Of a stretch of DNA of 64,000 bases, positions 25,145 to 33,553 are shown in pieces. How positions within the stretch are numbered: the stretch's first letter is position 1; each line of letters begins with the position of its first letter. A program made the position numbers and the translations under genes. Under the pieces are notes generated by a model. The model did not search any database, had not been told where the DNA came from, and worked only from the letters and a program-made list of their open reading frames with translations. This DNA comes from Methanobacteriota archaeon (GTDB taxonomy: Archaea; JAADCQ01; Methanopyri; Methanopyrales; Methanopyraceae), in assembly GCA_027064425.1 (NCBI GenBank), contig JAMOPO010000003.1, forward strand, positions 100,607-164,606, written 5' to 3'.

Positions 25145-26044
25145 ATGCCGATCGAGATCGACCTGGACTCCTGCCTGCTCTGCGAGGCCTGCGTCGCGGC
25201 CTGCCCGACCGGGGCCATCCGACGGGAAGATGACGACATGAACCACTGCATCGTGTGCGGAGCCTGCGCCAAGGCGTGCCCCAACGACGCGCTGGAGGTG
25301 GAGGACCTCGAGCGGGAGATCGACGGCGAGACGGCCGAGGTCAAGCGGATCGGCTGGCGGCCCGAGGAGTGCGAGAAGGAGGAGCCGCCGATCTGCGGTG
25401 AGCACTGCCCGCAGGAGATCCTGCGCATCGAGGACGGGTACCCCGAGCTGAAGGGCTTCTGCGTGATGTGCCTGCGGTGCATGGAGACGTGCCCGATCGA
25501 CGCGATCGGCGTCAAGGGCGTCGTCGAGCCCAAGTCCGAGCCGCCGGAGCACCCGGAGGACAAGGAGGTGTACGTGCACCCGGACCGGTGCGTCGGCTGC
25601 GCCTACTGCGTGCAGGTCTGCCCGAACGACGCGATCGAGCTGGTTTCGACCGACGAGGAGTTCTTCAAGGCCGAGGAGAACGAGTGGTCCCCAGTGTACG
25701 TGGACCCCGAGACGCTCGAGCTCAAGCAGGGGCGTAAGGTCGCCAGGATCGATGAGGACAAGTGCGCCGGCTGCACCCTGTGCGCCCAAGTGTGCCCGTG
25801 GGGCGCGATCACGGCCTCGCGGGAGGTCCCGGTTCAGCCCCGGGAGGTCGAGAACGAGGTGGATGAGGATGCCTGCGTCGGCTGCGGGGTCTGCGCCGAG
25901 GTCTGCCCGGGCAACCTCATCGAGGTGGACGGAGTGGCCAAGGTGCCCGAGAAGTGCCCCGCGTGCAAGCTCTGCGAGCGAGCGTGCCCGGTGGACGCCA
26001 TCAAGGTCAACGTCACCTACGAGCGCGCCGGAACCATGAAGTAA
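25145..26044 (+). CDS. Polyferredoxin with about seven or eight [4Fe-4S] motifs
   Basis: The 299-residue protein consists of ferredoxin repeats. Canonical CX2CX2CX3CP motifs are CLLCEACVAACP, CIVCGACAKACP, CVMCLRCMETCP, CVGCAYCVQVCP, CAGCTLCAQVCP, CVGCGVCAEVCP and CPACKLCERACP. An eighth, between the second and third, is irregular (CEKEEPPICGEHCP). Methanogens use such proteins (MvhB, FwdF, EhaP/EhbK types) as electron wires for hydrogenases and formylmethanofuran dehydrogenase. No partner enzyme is encoded nearby, so the assignment to one complex is open. ATG start follows GCGGCCGCGG. Confidence 0.9.
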   Translation: MPIEIDLDSCLLCEACVAACPTGAIRREDDDMNHCIVCGACAKACPNDALEVEDLEREIDGETAEVKRIGWRPEECEKEEPPICGEHCPQEILRIEDGYPELKGFCVMCLRCMETCPIDAIGVKGVVEPKSEPPEHPEDKEVYVHPDRCVGCAYCVQVCPNDAIELVSTDEEFFKAEENEWSPVYVDPETLELKQGRKVARIDEDKCAGCTLCAQVCPWGAITASREVPVQPREVENEVDEDACVGCGVCAEVCPGNLIEVDGVAKVPEKCPACKLCERACPVDAIKVNVTYERAGTMK

Positions 26045-26075
26045 CGCCCCGTCCGCTCCCCCACCAGGGCGCTCC

Positions 26076-26870
26076 ATGAGGATCGGCTCGTACCAGCTCG
26101 GAGGCTCCTACCGCCCCGCGGTCTTCACGGACGACGGGGTGAAGGTGTACCAGGCCTCCTTCCGCGAGTTCCTCCAGGCCGCCCACTCCGGCGATCTCGA
26201 CGACCTAGACTACCAGCGAGTCCCCCTCCGCGAGGGCAGGATCGGTCCCCCGGTCCCCCGGCCGCCGAAGATCATCTGCTTCGGGCTGAACTACCGGGAG
26301 CACGTCGAGGAGCTGCGAGAGATGGGAATGGAGGTCCCGGAGAAGCCGGTGATGACCATGAAGGCGCCCACCGCCGTCATCGGCCACCTGGACACCGTCG
26401 TGATCCCGCGCGATGTGGGCCGCGTCGATCACGAGCTGGAGCTCGCGGTCGTGATCGGCGAGCGCTGCCGCCGAGTCTCCCCGGAGGAGGCTCGGGACGT
26501 TGTCTTGGGCTTCACGATCATCAACGACGTGACGGCCCGCGACGTCGAGCGGGAGGAGGGCCAGTGGGTCCGGGCCAAGAGCTACGACACGTTCGCGCCC
26601 ATGGGCCCCTGGATCGAGACGGAGCTTGAGCCCGAGAGCCTGGACATGCGCCTCGAGGTCAACGGTGAGGTCCGGCAGCGGGCCAACACGGACGACATGG
26701 TCATGGACCCGTACGAGCTCGTCGCGTACACCTCACAGGTGATGACGCTCGAGCCCGGGGACGTGATCGCGACGGGCACGCCACCCGGCGTCGGGCCCAT
26801 GGAACCCGAGGACAAGGTCGAGCTGACCATCGAGGGCATCGGCACGCTGACTCACTACGTGGGCAGGTAG
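26076..26870 (+). CDS. Fumarylacetoacetate hydrolase (FAH) family protein
   Basis: The 264-residue protein has the FAH fold signature: ICFGLNYREHVEEL near residue 68, KAPTAVIGHLDTVVIP, then the metal-binding acidic cluster DHELELAVVIG and the TARDVEREEGQW and TGTPPGVGPM motifs. Family members hydrolyse or decarboxylate acyl-pyruvates, or hydrate dienoates. The substrate here is unknown. It follows the polyferredoxin gene after 31 bases and converges on tiaS. Confidence 0.88.
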   Translation: MRIGSYQLGGSYRPAVFTDDGVKVYQASFREFLQAAHSGDLDDLDYQRVPLREGRIGPPVPRPPKIICFGLNYREHVEELREMGMEVPEKPVMTMKAPTAVIGHLDTVVIPRDVGRVDHELELAVVIGERCRRVSPEEARDVVLGFTIINDVTARDVEREEGQWVRAKSYDTFAPMGPWIETELEPESLDMRLEVNGEVRQRANTDDMVMDPYELVAYTSQVMTLEPGDVIATGTPPGVGPMEPEDKVELTIEGIGTLTHYVGR

Positions 26871-26922
26871 GGTGTCGGCAATCCTGTCAGTCGTCATCCG
26901 CACGCTCAGCCCTGGCCGCTCG

Positions 26923-28224
26923 TCATCCACCCTCCCGGATCGGGGAGGGCTCCAGCAGGCCCAGATCCACGAGGTACTCCGGCTTGGACAGGTGCCGCCG
27001 GGCCGCGGGGGGCGCCTCGTAAACCCGGCCCTCGACCAGCTCCCGAGGCACCTCCATCCGGACCTTGGCGTCCTCCGGCGCCCAGTCACCGCAGCGCCTG
27101 CACTTGAACCCTTTCCCCCGCCCGGCCGAGCTCATTCTCCGCTCACACCTACCGCAGATGGGTCGAATCTCCCGCTCCTCTCGGGCCAACTCCAACGGGA
27201 GGAGCTTCTCAACGTTGATCGTCCTGGGATGCTTCGGCGTCTCGGGCCTCACCGCGCCCGCCACCCGGATGACGTCGCCCGGCCGCAGCGCCTCCACGAC
27301 CTCCGTCAGCGGCCTCGCCGGGGCGAACGCCGCCAGGTCGACCCGGTTCCCGTCCTCGTCCTCGCACGGGACGACCACGTGTCCCCCGCGAATTCGGCGC
27401 GGCTCGCCCTCCACTCGAACCTCCACCACCACGCTCTCGTAGTCCGAGGCCTCCGACAGGTCCCCGACGGGTCGTAGGTGCGCGTCCGTCCCCTGGTTCG
27501 TTTCGAAGACGACGTAGTCGGCCACGGGCTCCCGGGTCTCGACGAGCTCCGGTACCAGCTCCTCGAGGACCCAGGCCTCCACGGCCCGCACGCCGTACAG
27601 GACGGGGCACGGCGTGTTGGGCGTGATCAGCACCTCACCGTGCAGCCGGTCCACGTTGTCGAAGGTGATCGGGAACGTGCGCTCGTCCATTCTCCACACC
27701 GAGTCCTCCACCACCCGGCGCTCTCGGCCCCAGAACCGCTCCTCCCGGTACGCGATCCCCTCGTAGGTCACCTCCCGCCCTCGCAGCCGCGCGAAGCCCA
27801 GCGCGGCGATCGCCCCCACGACGCCGCGCCCACTCCGGAGCACCTCCACCTCGTCGACGCGCTCCAGCACCTCGCTCGGGCCGACGATCCGTCGGACCGC
27901 CTCTTTATATACCACCTCGCAGGTCCTCGGGGGGCGGCGACCGGGGTAAAGCACCACCCCGGGCCGAGTCTCGGGATGATCACCGGTCAGCTCGTCGAGG
28001 ACACGCTCCACCACCTCCCTCACGTCCACCTCGCCCTCGACCCTCAAGGCCACCGCCGCGTTGCCCCTCGTCTTGAACGGAACGTTCGGATTCAGCCGGA
28101 CGAGGAACGGCCGGCCCACGCACTCCGCCCCGGCCCGCTCCAGCTCTCGCATCAGCCGGACCGCGGTGTAGGTGGTGCACCCACCGTCCGGCGCGTCGGT
28201 GTCGTCGAGGCCTATCCATAGCAT
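26923..28224 (-). CDS. tiaS: tRNA(Ile2) 2-agmatinylcytidine synthetase TiaS
   Basis: The 433-residue protein begins with WIGLDDTDAPDGGCTTYTAV, the ATP/tRNA-binding N-terminus of TiaS. The middle contains GLDDTD-type kinase features and an OB-fold (about residues 285-350), and the C-terminal part has a zinc ribbon (CGRCERR to CRRCG, about 370-390). TiaS attaches agmatine to C34 of tRNA-Ile2 so that it reads AUA, using ATP to activate both substrates. Length is normal. ATG start at 28224. Confidence 0.93.
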   Translation of the reverse strand: MLWIGLDDTDAPDGGCTTYTAVRLMRELERAGAECVGRPFLVRLNPNVPFKTRGNAAVALRVEGEVDVREVVERVLDELTGDHPETRPGVVLYPGRRPPRTCEVVYKEAVRRIVGPSEVLERVDEVEVLRSGRGVVGAIAALGFARLRGREVTYEGIAYREERFWGRERRVVEDSVWRMDERTFPITFDNVDRLHGEVLITPNTPCPVLYGVRAVEAWVLEELVPELVETREPVADYVVFETNQGTDAHLRPVGDLSEASDYESVVVEVRVEGEPRRIRGGHVVVPCEDEDGNRVDLAAFAPARPLTEVVEALRPGDVIRVAGAVRPETPKHPRTINVEKLLPLELAREEREIRPICGRCERRMSSAGRGKGFKCRRCGDWAPEDAKVRMEVPRELVEGRVYEAPPAARRHLSKPEYLVDLGLLEPSPIREGG

Positions 28225-28250
28225 GACAGACCGCCCGAGGGGAGGTGAGG

Positions 28251-28442
28251 ATGGCGAGCCAAAAGATGGTCGCGGCCGTCGTGGCTCACCTGCTCCCCTT
28301 CTTCATGGGCGGCGCCGGCATCTGCTTCCTGCTCCTCGCCTCCCTGCAGGACGATGAGGCGCTGCGGAGGCTGGGGCTCCTCCTGGTGATCCTCACCGGG
28401 CCGATATCGGTCGCGGTCTCCCTAGCCATCGTAGGGGGGTGA
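28251..28442 (+). CDS. Small membrane protein, unrecognised
   Basis: A 63-residue product with two hydrophobic helices (about residues 5-26 and 38-60) joined by a short charged turn (DDEALRR). ATG at 28251 is preceded by GGGGAGGTGA, a strong ribosome site, which supports expression; the GTG at 28245 lies inside that site. The stop overlaps the GTG start of the downstream regulator gene. No family recognised. Confidence 0.55.
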   Translation: MASQKMVAAVVAHLLPFFMGGAGICFLLLASLQDDEALRRLGLLLVILTGPISVAVSLAIVGG

Positions 28443-29434
28443 GCGGGCTGAACGTACGGGAGGAGCTGCTATCGGACCTGGAGGAGTTCCTGAGGTCAGG
28501 TGGGCACGAGGTCGTCCGGGTAGACCGCGCCTGCTTCGACCTCCTCGTGATCACGAGGGACGGGCGCTCCTTCATCGTCAAGGTGCTCACGAACGTGGAC
28601 GGGCTGCGGAAGGAGGTAGCGGAGGACCTCAAGGTGATCTCCCACTTCCTGGAGGCCGTGCCGGTTATCGTCGCGCTGCGTCGCCGGTCCGGCCCTCTGG
28701 AGCGCGGGGTGGTGTATCACCGGTACGAGATCCCCGTGATGGAGCCCATCACGTTCGCGAAGACCATCGAGGGCGAGCCGCCCAGGGCCGTGGCCGATCG
28801 GGGCGGGAAGTACGTCGAGGTCAGGGAGGAGGAGGTCGAGAGCGTCCGCGTGTCGAGCGTGCGGCGCCGGCAGCTGAAGCTGGAGGGTGGTCGGGTCAGT
28901 CTGGCCCGGGCCGAGGAGGCGGAGATCGAGGGCGTCCCGGTGCGCTTTCGGGTGCCGGAGCGCGTCGACACGGGCAAGGACCGGATGACGCGGTTCGAGC
29001 GCCGGGTGGCCAAGCACCTCGAGCGGATGGGCGCCGAGCGCACGGGCAAGGTTCGCCGGGCTCCCTTCGAGCTCCTGGCTAAGGACGGGGACACGGTCCT
29101 GGTGCAGTCGGAGGACGTGAGCAGCCGGGAGTCGATGGCCCTCCGGGACGTGGTTCAGGTCACGGGCTCGATCGGGTTCGTGGTCACGCGGAAGCGGCGC
29201 AAGCGCGCCTCGTGCCTGCCGACCATCGACCTGGAGACGCTGGAGGATCTGAAGGACATCGAGGACCTGAAGGAGTACCTGGAGGAGCACGACCCGTCGG
29301 AGAAGATCCGCGAGCTGGTCGAGGAGGCCGGGGTCACCTCGCCCAAGGAGATCGCGAGGCGCACGGGGCTCAGCGAGTCCGTGATCCGGGAGCTCCTCAG
29401 GCGCATGACCGCCGAAGGCGACCAAAAGTTTTAA
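28439..29434 (+). CDS. Archaeal HTH transcriptional regulator (COG1395-like)
   Basis: The 331-residue protein combines an N-terminal nuclease-fold-like region ([19 protein letters not shown]), a central domain, a second similar region near residues 185-245 and a C-terminal helix-turn-helix ([20 protein letters not shown]). This is the plan of the archaeal putative regulators grouped in COG1395. It sits directly upstream of the thermosome gene, and its last codons contain the thermosome promoter, so a regulatory link is possible but unproven. GTG start at 28439 overlaps the preceding stop. Confidence 0.75.
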   Translation: MSGLNVREELLSDLEEFLRSGGHEVVRVDRACFDLLVITRDGRSFIVKVLTNVDGLRKEVAEDLKVISHFLEAVPVIVALRRRSGPLERGVVYHRYEIPVMEPITFAKTIEGEPPRAVADRGGKYVEVREEEVESVRVSSVRRRQLKLEGGRVSLARAEEAEIEGVPVRFRVPERVDTGKDRMTRFERRVAKHLERMGAERTGKVRRAPFELLAKDGDTVLVQSEDVSSRESMALRDVVQVTGSIGFVVTRKRRKRASCLPTIDLETLEDLKDIEDLKEYLEEHDPSEKIRELVEEAGVTSPKEIARRTGLSESVIRELLRRMTAEGDQKF

Positions 29435-29440
29435 ATATAA
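29427..29440 (+). promoter_or_regulatory. Strong archaeal promoter (BRE/TATA) for the thermosome gene
   Basis: AAGTTTTAAATATA is the best TATA match in the window and is preceded by a purine-rich BRE-like ACCAAA. It overlaps the stop codon of the upstream regulator gene. Expected transcription start is near 29460, giving a leader of about 25-30 bases containing GGGGGAAGGGGG. Confidence 0.85.
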
Positions 29441-29486
29441 GTGCTCGGAGGTCAGCCCCGGAGCGGGGGAAGGGGGTCGAGCCGAA

Positions 29487-31133
29487 ATGGCCATGCTAGC
29501 TGGTGACGGGCGGCAGGTCCTGATCCTGCCCGAGGGTTACCAGCGGTTCGTGGGTCGTGACGCGCAGCGGATGAACATCATGGCGGCGCGAGTCGTCGCC
29601 GAGACCGTGCGGACCACGCTCGGTCCGATGGGCATGGACAAAATGCTCGTCGACGAGATGGGCGACGTGGTCGTCACCAACGACGGCGTGACCATCCTCG
29701 AGGAGATGGACATCGAGCACCCAGCCGCCAAGATGGTCGTGGAGGTCGCGAAGACGCAGGAGGACGAGGTCGGTGACGGTACGACCACGGCCGTCGTGCT
29801 GGCCGGTGAGCTGCTGCACAAGGCCGAGGACCTGCTGCAGCAGGACATCCACCCGACCGTGATCGCGCGCGGCTTCCGGATGGCGGTCGAGAAGGCCGAG
29901 GAGATCCTGGAGGAGATCGCCGAGGAGATCGACCCGGACGACGAGGAGACGCTGAAGAAGATCGCGAAGACCGCGATGACCGGTAAGGGCGTCGAGAAGG
30001 CCCGAGACCACCTGGCCGAGCTGGTCGTGAGGGCCGTCAAGCAGGTGGCCGAGGAGGAGGATGACAAGATCGTCATCGACACGGACCACATCAAGCTGGA
30101 GAAGAAGGAGGGTGGCGGCCTAGAGGACACCGAGCTGGTCCAGGGTATGGTCATCGACAAGGAGCGAGTGCACCCGGGCATGCCGCGGCGGGTTGAGAAC
30201 GCCAAGATCGCCCTACTGAACTGCCCGATCGAGGTGAAGGAGACCGAGACGGACGCCGAGATCCGGATCACGGACCCGGAGCAGCTGCAGGCCTTCGTCG
30301 AAGAGGAGGAGAAGATGCTGAAGGAGATGGTGGACAAGATCGCCGAGACCGGCGCGAACGTGGTCTTCTGCCAGAAGGGTATCGACGACCTGGCCCAGCA
30401 CTACCTGGCGAAGAAGGGCATCCTGGCCGTCCGGCGCGTCAAGAAGTCCGACATGCAGAAGCTGGCTAGGGCCACCGGCGGTCGGATCGTGACCAACATC
30501 GACGACCTGAGCGAGGACGACCTAGGTGAGGCCGAGGTCGTCGAGGAGCGGAAGGTCGCGGGCGACAAGATGATCTTCGTCGAGGGCTGCAAGGACCCGA
30601 AGTCGGTCACCATCCTGATCCGCGGCGGTACGGAGCACGTCGTGGACGAGGCCGAGCGAGCCATCGAGGACGCGATCGGAGTCGTGGCCGCCGCGCTCGA
30701 GGACGGCAAGGTCGTGGCCGGCGGTGGCGCGCCAGAGATCGAGGTCGCCCGGCGGCTGAGGGACTACGCGGACAAGGTCGAGGGCCGCGAGCAGCTGGCG
30801 GTCGAGGCGTTCGCGGACGCGCTGGAGATCATCCCGCGGACGCTGGCCGAGAACAGCGGACTGGACCCGATCGACGTGCTGGTGCAGCTGCGAGCCAAGC
30901 ACGAGGAGGGTGACGTGACCGCCGGCGTCGACGTCTACGACGGCGAGATCAAGGACATGCTCGAGGAGGGCGTCGTCGAGCCACTGCGAGTGAAGACGCA
31001 GGCACTGGCGAGCGCCACCGAGGCGGCGGAGATGATCCTGCGGATCGACGACGTCATCGCCGCCCGGGAGCTGAGCAAGGAGGAGGAAGAGGAAGAGGAG
31101 GAGAGCGGCGGTAGCAGCAGCACCGAGTTCTAA
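29487..31133 (+). CDS. ths: Thermosome (group II chaperonin) subunit
   Basis: The 548-residue protein has the group II chaperonin signatures: [18 protein letters not shown] (residues 36-53 or so), [18 protein letters not shown], and [15 protein letters not shown], together forming the ATP site, with catalytic Asp in GDGTTT. The C-terminal tail is acidic with Gly/Ser ([14 protein letters not shown]). It forms the double-ring folding chamber with built-in lid. It follows a strong promoter, as expected for an abundant heat-related protein. ATG at 29487 (or 29493). Confidence 0.97.
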   Translation: MAMLAGDGRQVLILPEGYQRFVGRDAQRMNIMAARVVAETVRTTLGPMGMDKMLVDEMGDVVVTNDGVTILEEMDIEHPAAKMVVEVAKTQEDEVGDGTTTAVVLAGELLHKAEDLLQQDIHPTVIARGFRMAVEKAEEILEEIAEEIDPDDEETLKKIAKTAMTGKGVEKARDHLAELVVRAVKQVAEEEDDKIVIDTDHIKLEKKEGGGLEDTELVQGMVIDKERVHPGMPRRVENAKIALLNCPIEVKETETDAEIRITDPEQLQAFVEEEEKMLKEMVDKIAETGANVVFCQKGIDDLAQHYLAKKGILAVRRVKKSDMQKLARATGGRIVTNIDDLSEDDLGEAEVVEERKVAGDKMIFVEGCKDPKSVTILIRGGTEHVVDEAERAIEDAIGVVAAALEDGKVVAGGGAPEIEVARRLRDYADKVEGREQLAVEAFADALEIIPRTLAENSGLDPIDVLVQLRAKHEEGDVTAGVDVYDGEIKDMLEEGVVEPLRVKTQALASATEAAEMILRIDDVIAARELSKEEEEEEEESGGSSSTEF

Positions 31134-31170
31134 ACCCTCACCCCCTCACGCCCAAAACATTCTTCCCGCA

Positions 31171-31211
31171 GATCGTTACGAACCTCGTATCGTTATGGCT
31201 CTCATAACGAT
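31171..31211. repeat. Palindrome of the CGTTACG family with changed arms (copy 2) plus extra half-site
   Basis: ATCGTTATG and CATAACGAT form perfect 9-base inverted arms (31189-31197 and 31203-31211) around a 5-base spacer. Compared with the other copies, both arms carry matching changes (C to T and G to A). A further half-site GATCGTTACG is at 31171-31180, 18 bases before. It lies between the convergent thermosome and DUF131 genes. Confidence 0.8.
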
Positions 31212-31226
31212 CGGTCGGGCGGGGAG

Positions 31227-31484
31227 CTAGAGCTCTTTCAGCCCCCACCACATCGCGATCGCGAGCACCATCAGCACCAGCGCCACCAGGGCGGCCAGCA
31301 GCGCCATCTTAGGCGAGCTGCCCACCACTATCGGGACCGGCCCGATTAGGATCACGCCGGCCCACTCCCCACGCCCCGACGCACTCTTAACCGCCATCAG
31401 CAGGATCGCCACCGCCGTCAGCAGCACCCCCAGCAGCGTAACCAGCAGCCCCACCCACACGAGATCCTCCAGCTTCACCCTCAT
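31227..31484 (-). CDS. DUF131 (TIGR00304) family membrane protein
   Basis: The 85-residue product has two to three membrane helices (about residues 8-32, 42-54, 58-80) and the conserved stretch GVILIGPVPIVVGSS between them, typical of the small archaeal family DUF131. Function is unknown. ATG start at 31484; the start is 20 bases from the divergent secF start. In several archaea such small membrane genes lie near sec genes, though I cannot confirm that here. Confidence 0.8.
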   Translation of the reverse strand: MRVKLEDLVWVGLLVTLLGVLLTAVAILLMAVKSASGRGEWAGVILIGPVPIVVGSSPKMALLAALVALVLMVLAIAMWWGLKEL

Positions 31485-31504
31485 CCCCCCGGGGTGACCG
31501 GCGC

Positions 31505-32329
31505 TTGAGGGTGCTGGAAGCGTACGTCGGGAACCTCGGGCGGCTGCTGATCGTCACGCTCGCGTTCACCGCGGCGTGCGCCGGGTCCCTCGTAACGCTG
31601 GGGGTGAAAATGGGCGTTGACCTTAAGGGAGGGACCATGCTGGTCGTCAAGTCAGACCAGGACCCGGACACGCTCGCGCGGAGGTCGGCCCGGGTTCTCG
31701 GCGTCCCGGACGTGCAGGCGGTCCGGTCGTCCCAGGGCGTGATTCTGCTCCAGGTGCCCAGGTACCTGTCCGCGGACGCGGTCCCCCGCCTGGAGCGGGC
31801 GCTGCACGTCAAGGTCGAGTCGATGCAAACCGTCGGACCTGCGCTGGGCCGGGCCTTCTGGAAGAGCGTGAAGATCGCGGTCCCGCTGGCCATCGTCGCC
31901 GTCGCGGTGATAGTCTTCGGAATCTTCCGCCGACCGCTGCTGAGCGCGACGGTCCTGGCGGCCCTGGGGCTGGACCTGCTCGACGCGCTGGGGCTCATGG
32001 CGCTGACGGGCATCCCGCTGACGCTCGCCAGCTTCGCCGGCCTGCTCATGATCATCGGCTACGCGGTGGACAGCAACATCCTCCTCTCCATGTACACGGT
32101 CAAGCGCCGCCGGGCCCGCACGGTGGACGAGGCCATCCAGGAGTCGTTCAAGACGGGCATGACCATGGTCATGACCACGGCCGCGGCGGCGGGCGCCCTG
32201 TTCCTGCTCTCCACCTCGGAGGCCATGTTCGAGATCGCGGCGGTGGTCGTGTTCGGCCTCATCGCCGACGTGCTCAACACCTGGGTGTTCAACGCCTGGG
32301 TGATCCGAGAGAAGATCGCGGGGAGATGA
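31505..32329 (+). CDS. secF: Protein-export membrane protein SecF
   Basis: The 274-residue protein has six membrane segments, a first extracytoplasmic loop beginning GVDLKGGTMLVV (SecD/F signature), and the helix 4 motif with YAVDSNILLSMYTVKRRRA, followed by EAIQESFKTGMTMVMTT. With SecD it assists late steps of secretion through SecYEG, driven by ion gradients. TTG start at 31505. secD begins four bases after the stop; the F-D order is also found in other archaea. Confidence 0.93.
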   Translation: MRVLEAYVGNLGRLLIVTLAFTAACAGSLVTLGVKMGVDLKGGTMLVVKSDQDPDTLARRSARVLGVPDVQAVRSSQGVILLQVPRYLSADAVPRLERALHVKVESMQTVGPALGRAFWKSVKIAVPLAIVAVAVIVFGIFRRPLLSATVLAALGLDLLDALGLMALTGIPLTLASFAGLLMIIGYAVDSNILLSMYTVKRRRARTVDEAIQESFKTGMTMVMTTAAAAGALFLLSTSEAMFEIAAVVVFGLIADVLNTWVFNAWVIREKIAGR

Positions 32330-32332
32330 GCG

Positions 32333-33541
32333 TTGAGCGTGGCCTGGCTGCGGGAGCACTGGCGGCTTTTGGTCATCTGCCTCGTCTGGATCGTGTCCGC
32401 CGCCTCGCTGACCACGAAGGGGCTGAACCTGGGCCTGGAGCTCAAGGGCGGCACGATGGTCATCGCCCGCACGGACCACCCGCTCAGCAAGAAGGAGATG
32501 GACCAGGCGGTCTCGGTCCTCCAGAGCCGCCTCTCCACCTTCGGCTTCAAGGGGATCAAGGTGCAGCCGGTGGGTCGGGACCACATCATCGTGATGATGC
32601 CTGGGACGCCGCCCAAGGAGGCGGTCGAGCTGATCACCCGACCGGGCCGGTTCGAGGCGAAGTACAGGGGCAAGACCGTGCTCACGGGCCAGGACATCGA
32701 GGCGGTCGAGTCCTACCGGATCCAGCGGGTCGAGGGCGGGTACCGGTGGGAGGTGCCCTTCCGGCTGACCCCGCAGGGGGCGCGCCGGTTCGCCGAGGTG
32801 GCTAAGAGGGCCCCCGGTCAGCCGATCGACATGTACCTGGACAACAGGAAGGTCTCCAGCCCGCGGATCTCCCAGGAGCTGGCCATGGCGGCGGCTTCCG
32901 GCCACATGGAACGTGAAATCGAGATCCAGGGCGGCGCGCCCACGCGGGAGCAGGCCGAGCGGGAGGCCAAGGAGATCATGGCGATGCTCAGGTCGGGCCA
33001 GCTGCCGGCGAAGCTCATTCCTGAGGGCGTGTACTCCGTCTCCGCAACGCTCGGTCAGAACTTCCTGAAAATGGCCCTGATCGCCGGCTCGATCGCCTTC
33101 GTCGCGGTGGCCCTGATCATCGCGCTGAGGTACCGGGAGCTGCGCGTGGTGGGGCCGATCCTGTTCACGGGCTCCTCGGAGGTCGCCTTCCTGCTCGGAA
33201 CGGCGTCGCTCACCGGCTACACCATCGACCTGCCGGCGCTCGCGGGAATCATCCTGTCGATCGGTAGCGGCGTCGACGACCTGATCGTGATCACCGACGA
33301 GATCATCCGCGGCGAGCGTAGGGGTGAGGAGGCCCCGCTGAGGCAGCGGATCAAGCGCGCGTTCAGCGTCGTCGTCGCCGCGTTCGCGACGCTGGCGGCG
33401 GCTATGGCCGCGCTGTTCTTCGCGGGAATGGGCCTCCTGAAGGGGTTCGCGATCATGACCGTGCTGGGAGCGCTGTACGGCGTAGCCATCACCCGGCCCG
33501 TCTACGCGGACCTCCTGCGAAGGCTGCTGCAGGAGGAGTGA
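32333..33541 (+). CDS. secD: Protein-export membrane protein SecD
   Basis: The 402-residue product has an N-terminal helix (about 10-28), then GLNLGLELKGGTMVIA, a large extracytoplasmic domain (about 40-235) and five C-terminal membrane helices including the signature GSGVDDLIVITDEIIRGERRG. It pairs with SecF in protein export. TTG start at 32333, immediately behind secF. The trkH gene follows after 12 bases, so cotranscription is possible. Confidence 0.93.
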   Translation: MSVAWLREHWRLLVICLVWIVSAASLTTKGLNLGLELKGGTMVIARTDHPLSKKEMDQAVSVLQSRLSTFGFKGIKVQPVGRDHIIVMMPGTPPKEAVELITRPGRFEAKYRGKTVLTGQDIEAVESYRIQRVEGGYRWEVPFRLTPQGARRFAEVAKRAPGQPIDMYLDNRKVSSPRISQELAMAAASGHMEREIEIQGGAPTREQAEREAKEIMAMLRSGQLPAKLIPEGVYSVSATLGQNFLKMALIAGSIAFVAVALIIALRYRELRVVGPILFTGSSEVAFLLGTASLTGYTIDLPALAGIILSIGSGVDDLIVITDEIIRGERRGEEAPLRQRIKRAFSVVVAAFATLAAAMAALFFAGMGLLKGFAIMTVLGALYGVAITRPVYADLLRRLLQEE

Positions 33542-33553
33542 CGGGGGGAGCCC

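Noticed and set aside
26871-26922. Possible C/D-box guide RNA on the minus strand (two GATGACGA and two CTGA)
   Set aside because: The second guide would have no bases between box C' and box D, and the C boxes carry a mismatch; spacing does not fit an archaeal C/D RNA.
27903-27914. TATA-like CTTTATATACCA
   Set aside because: Lies inside the tiaS coding region and is not followed by a gene start at suitable distance; likely codon use of VYKE.
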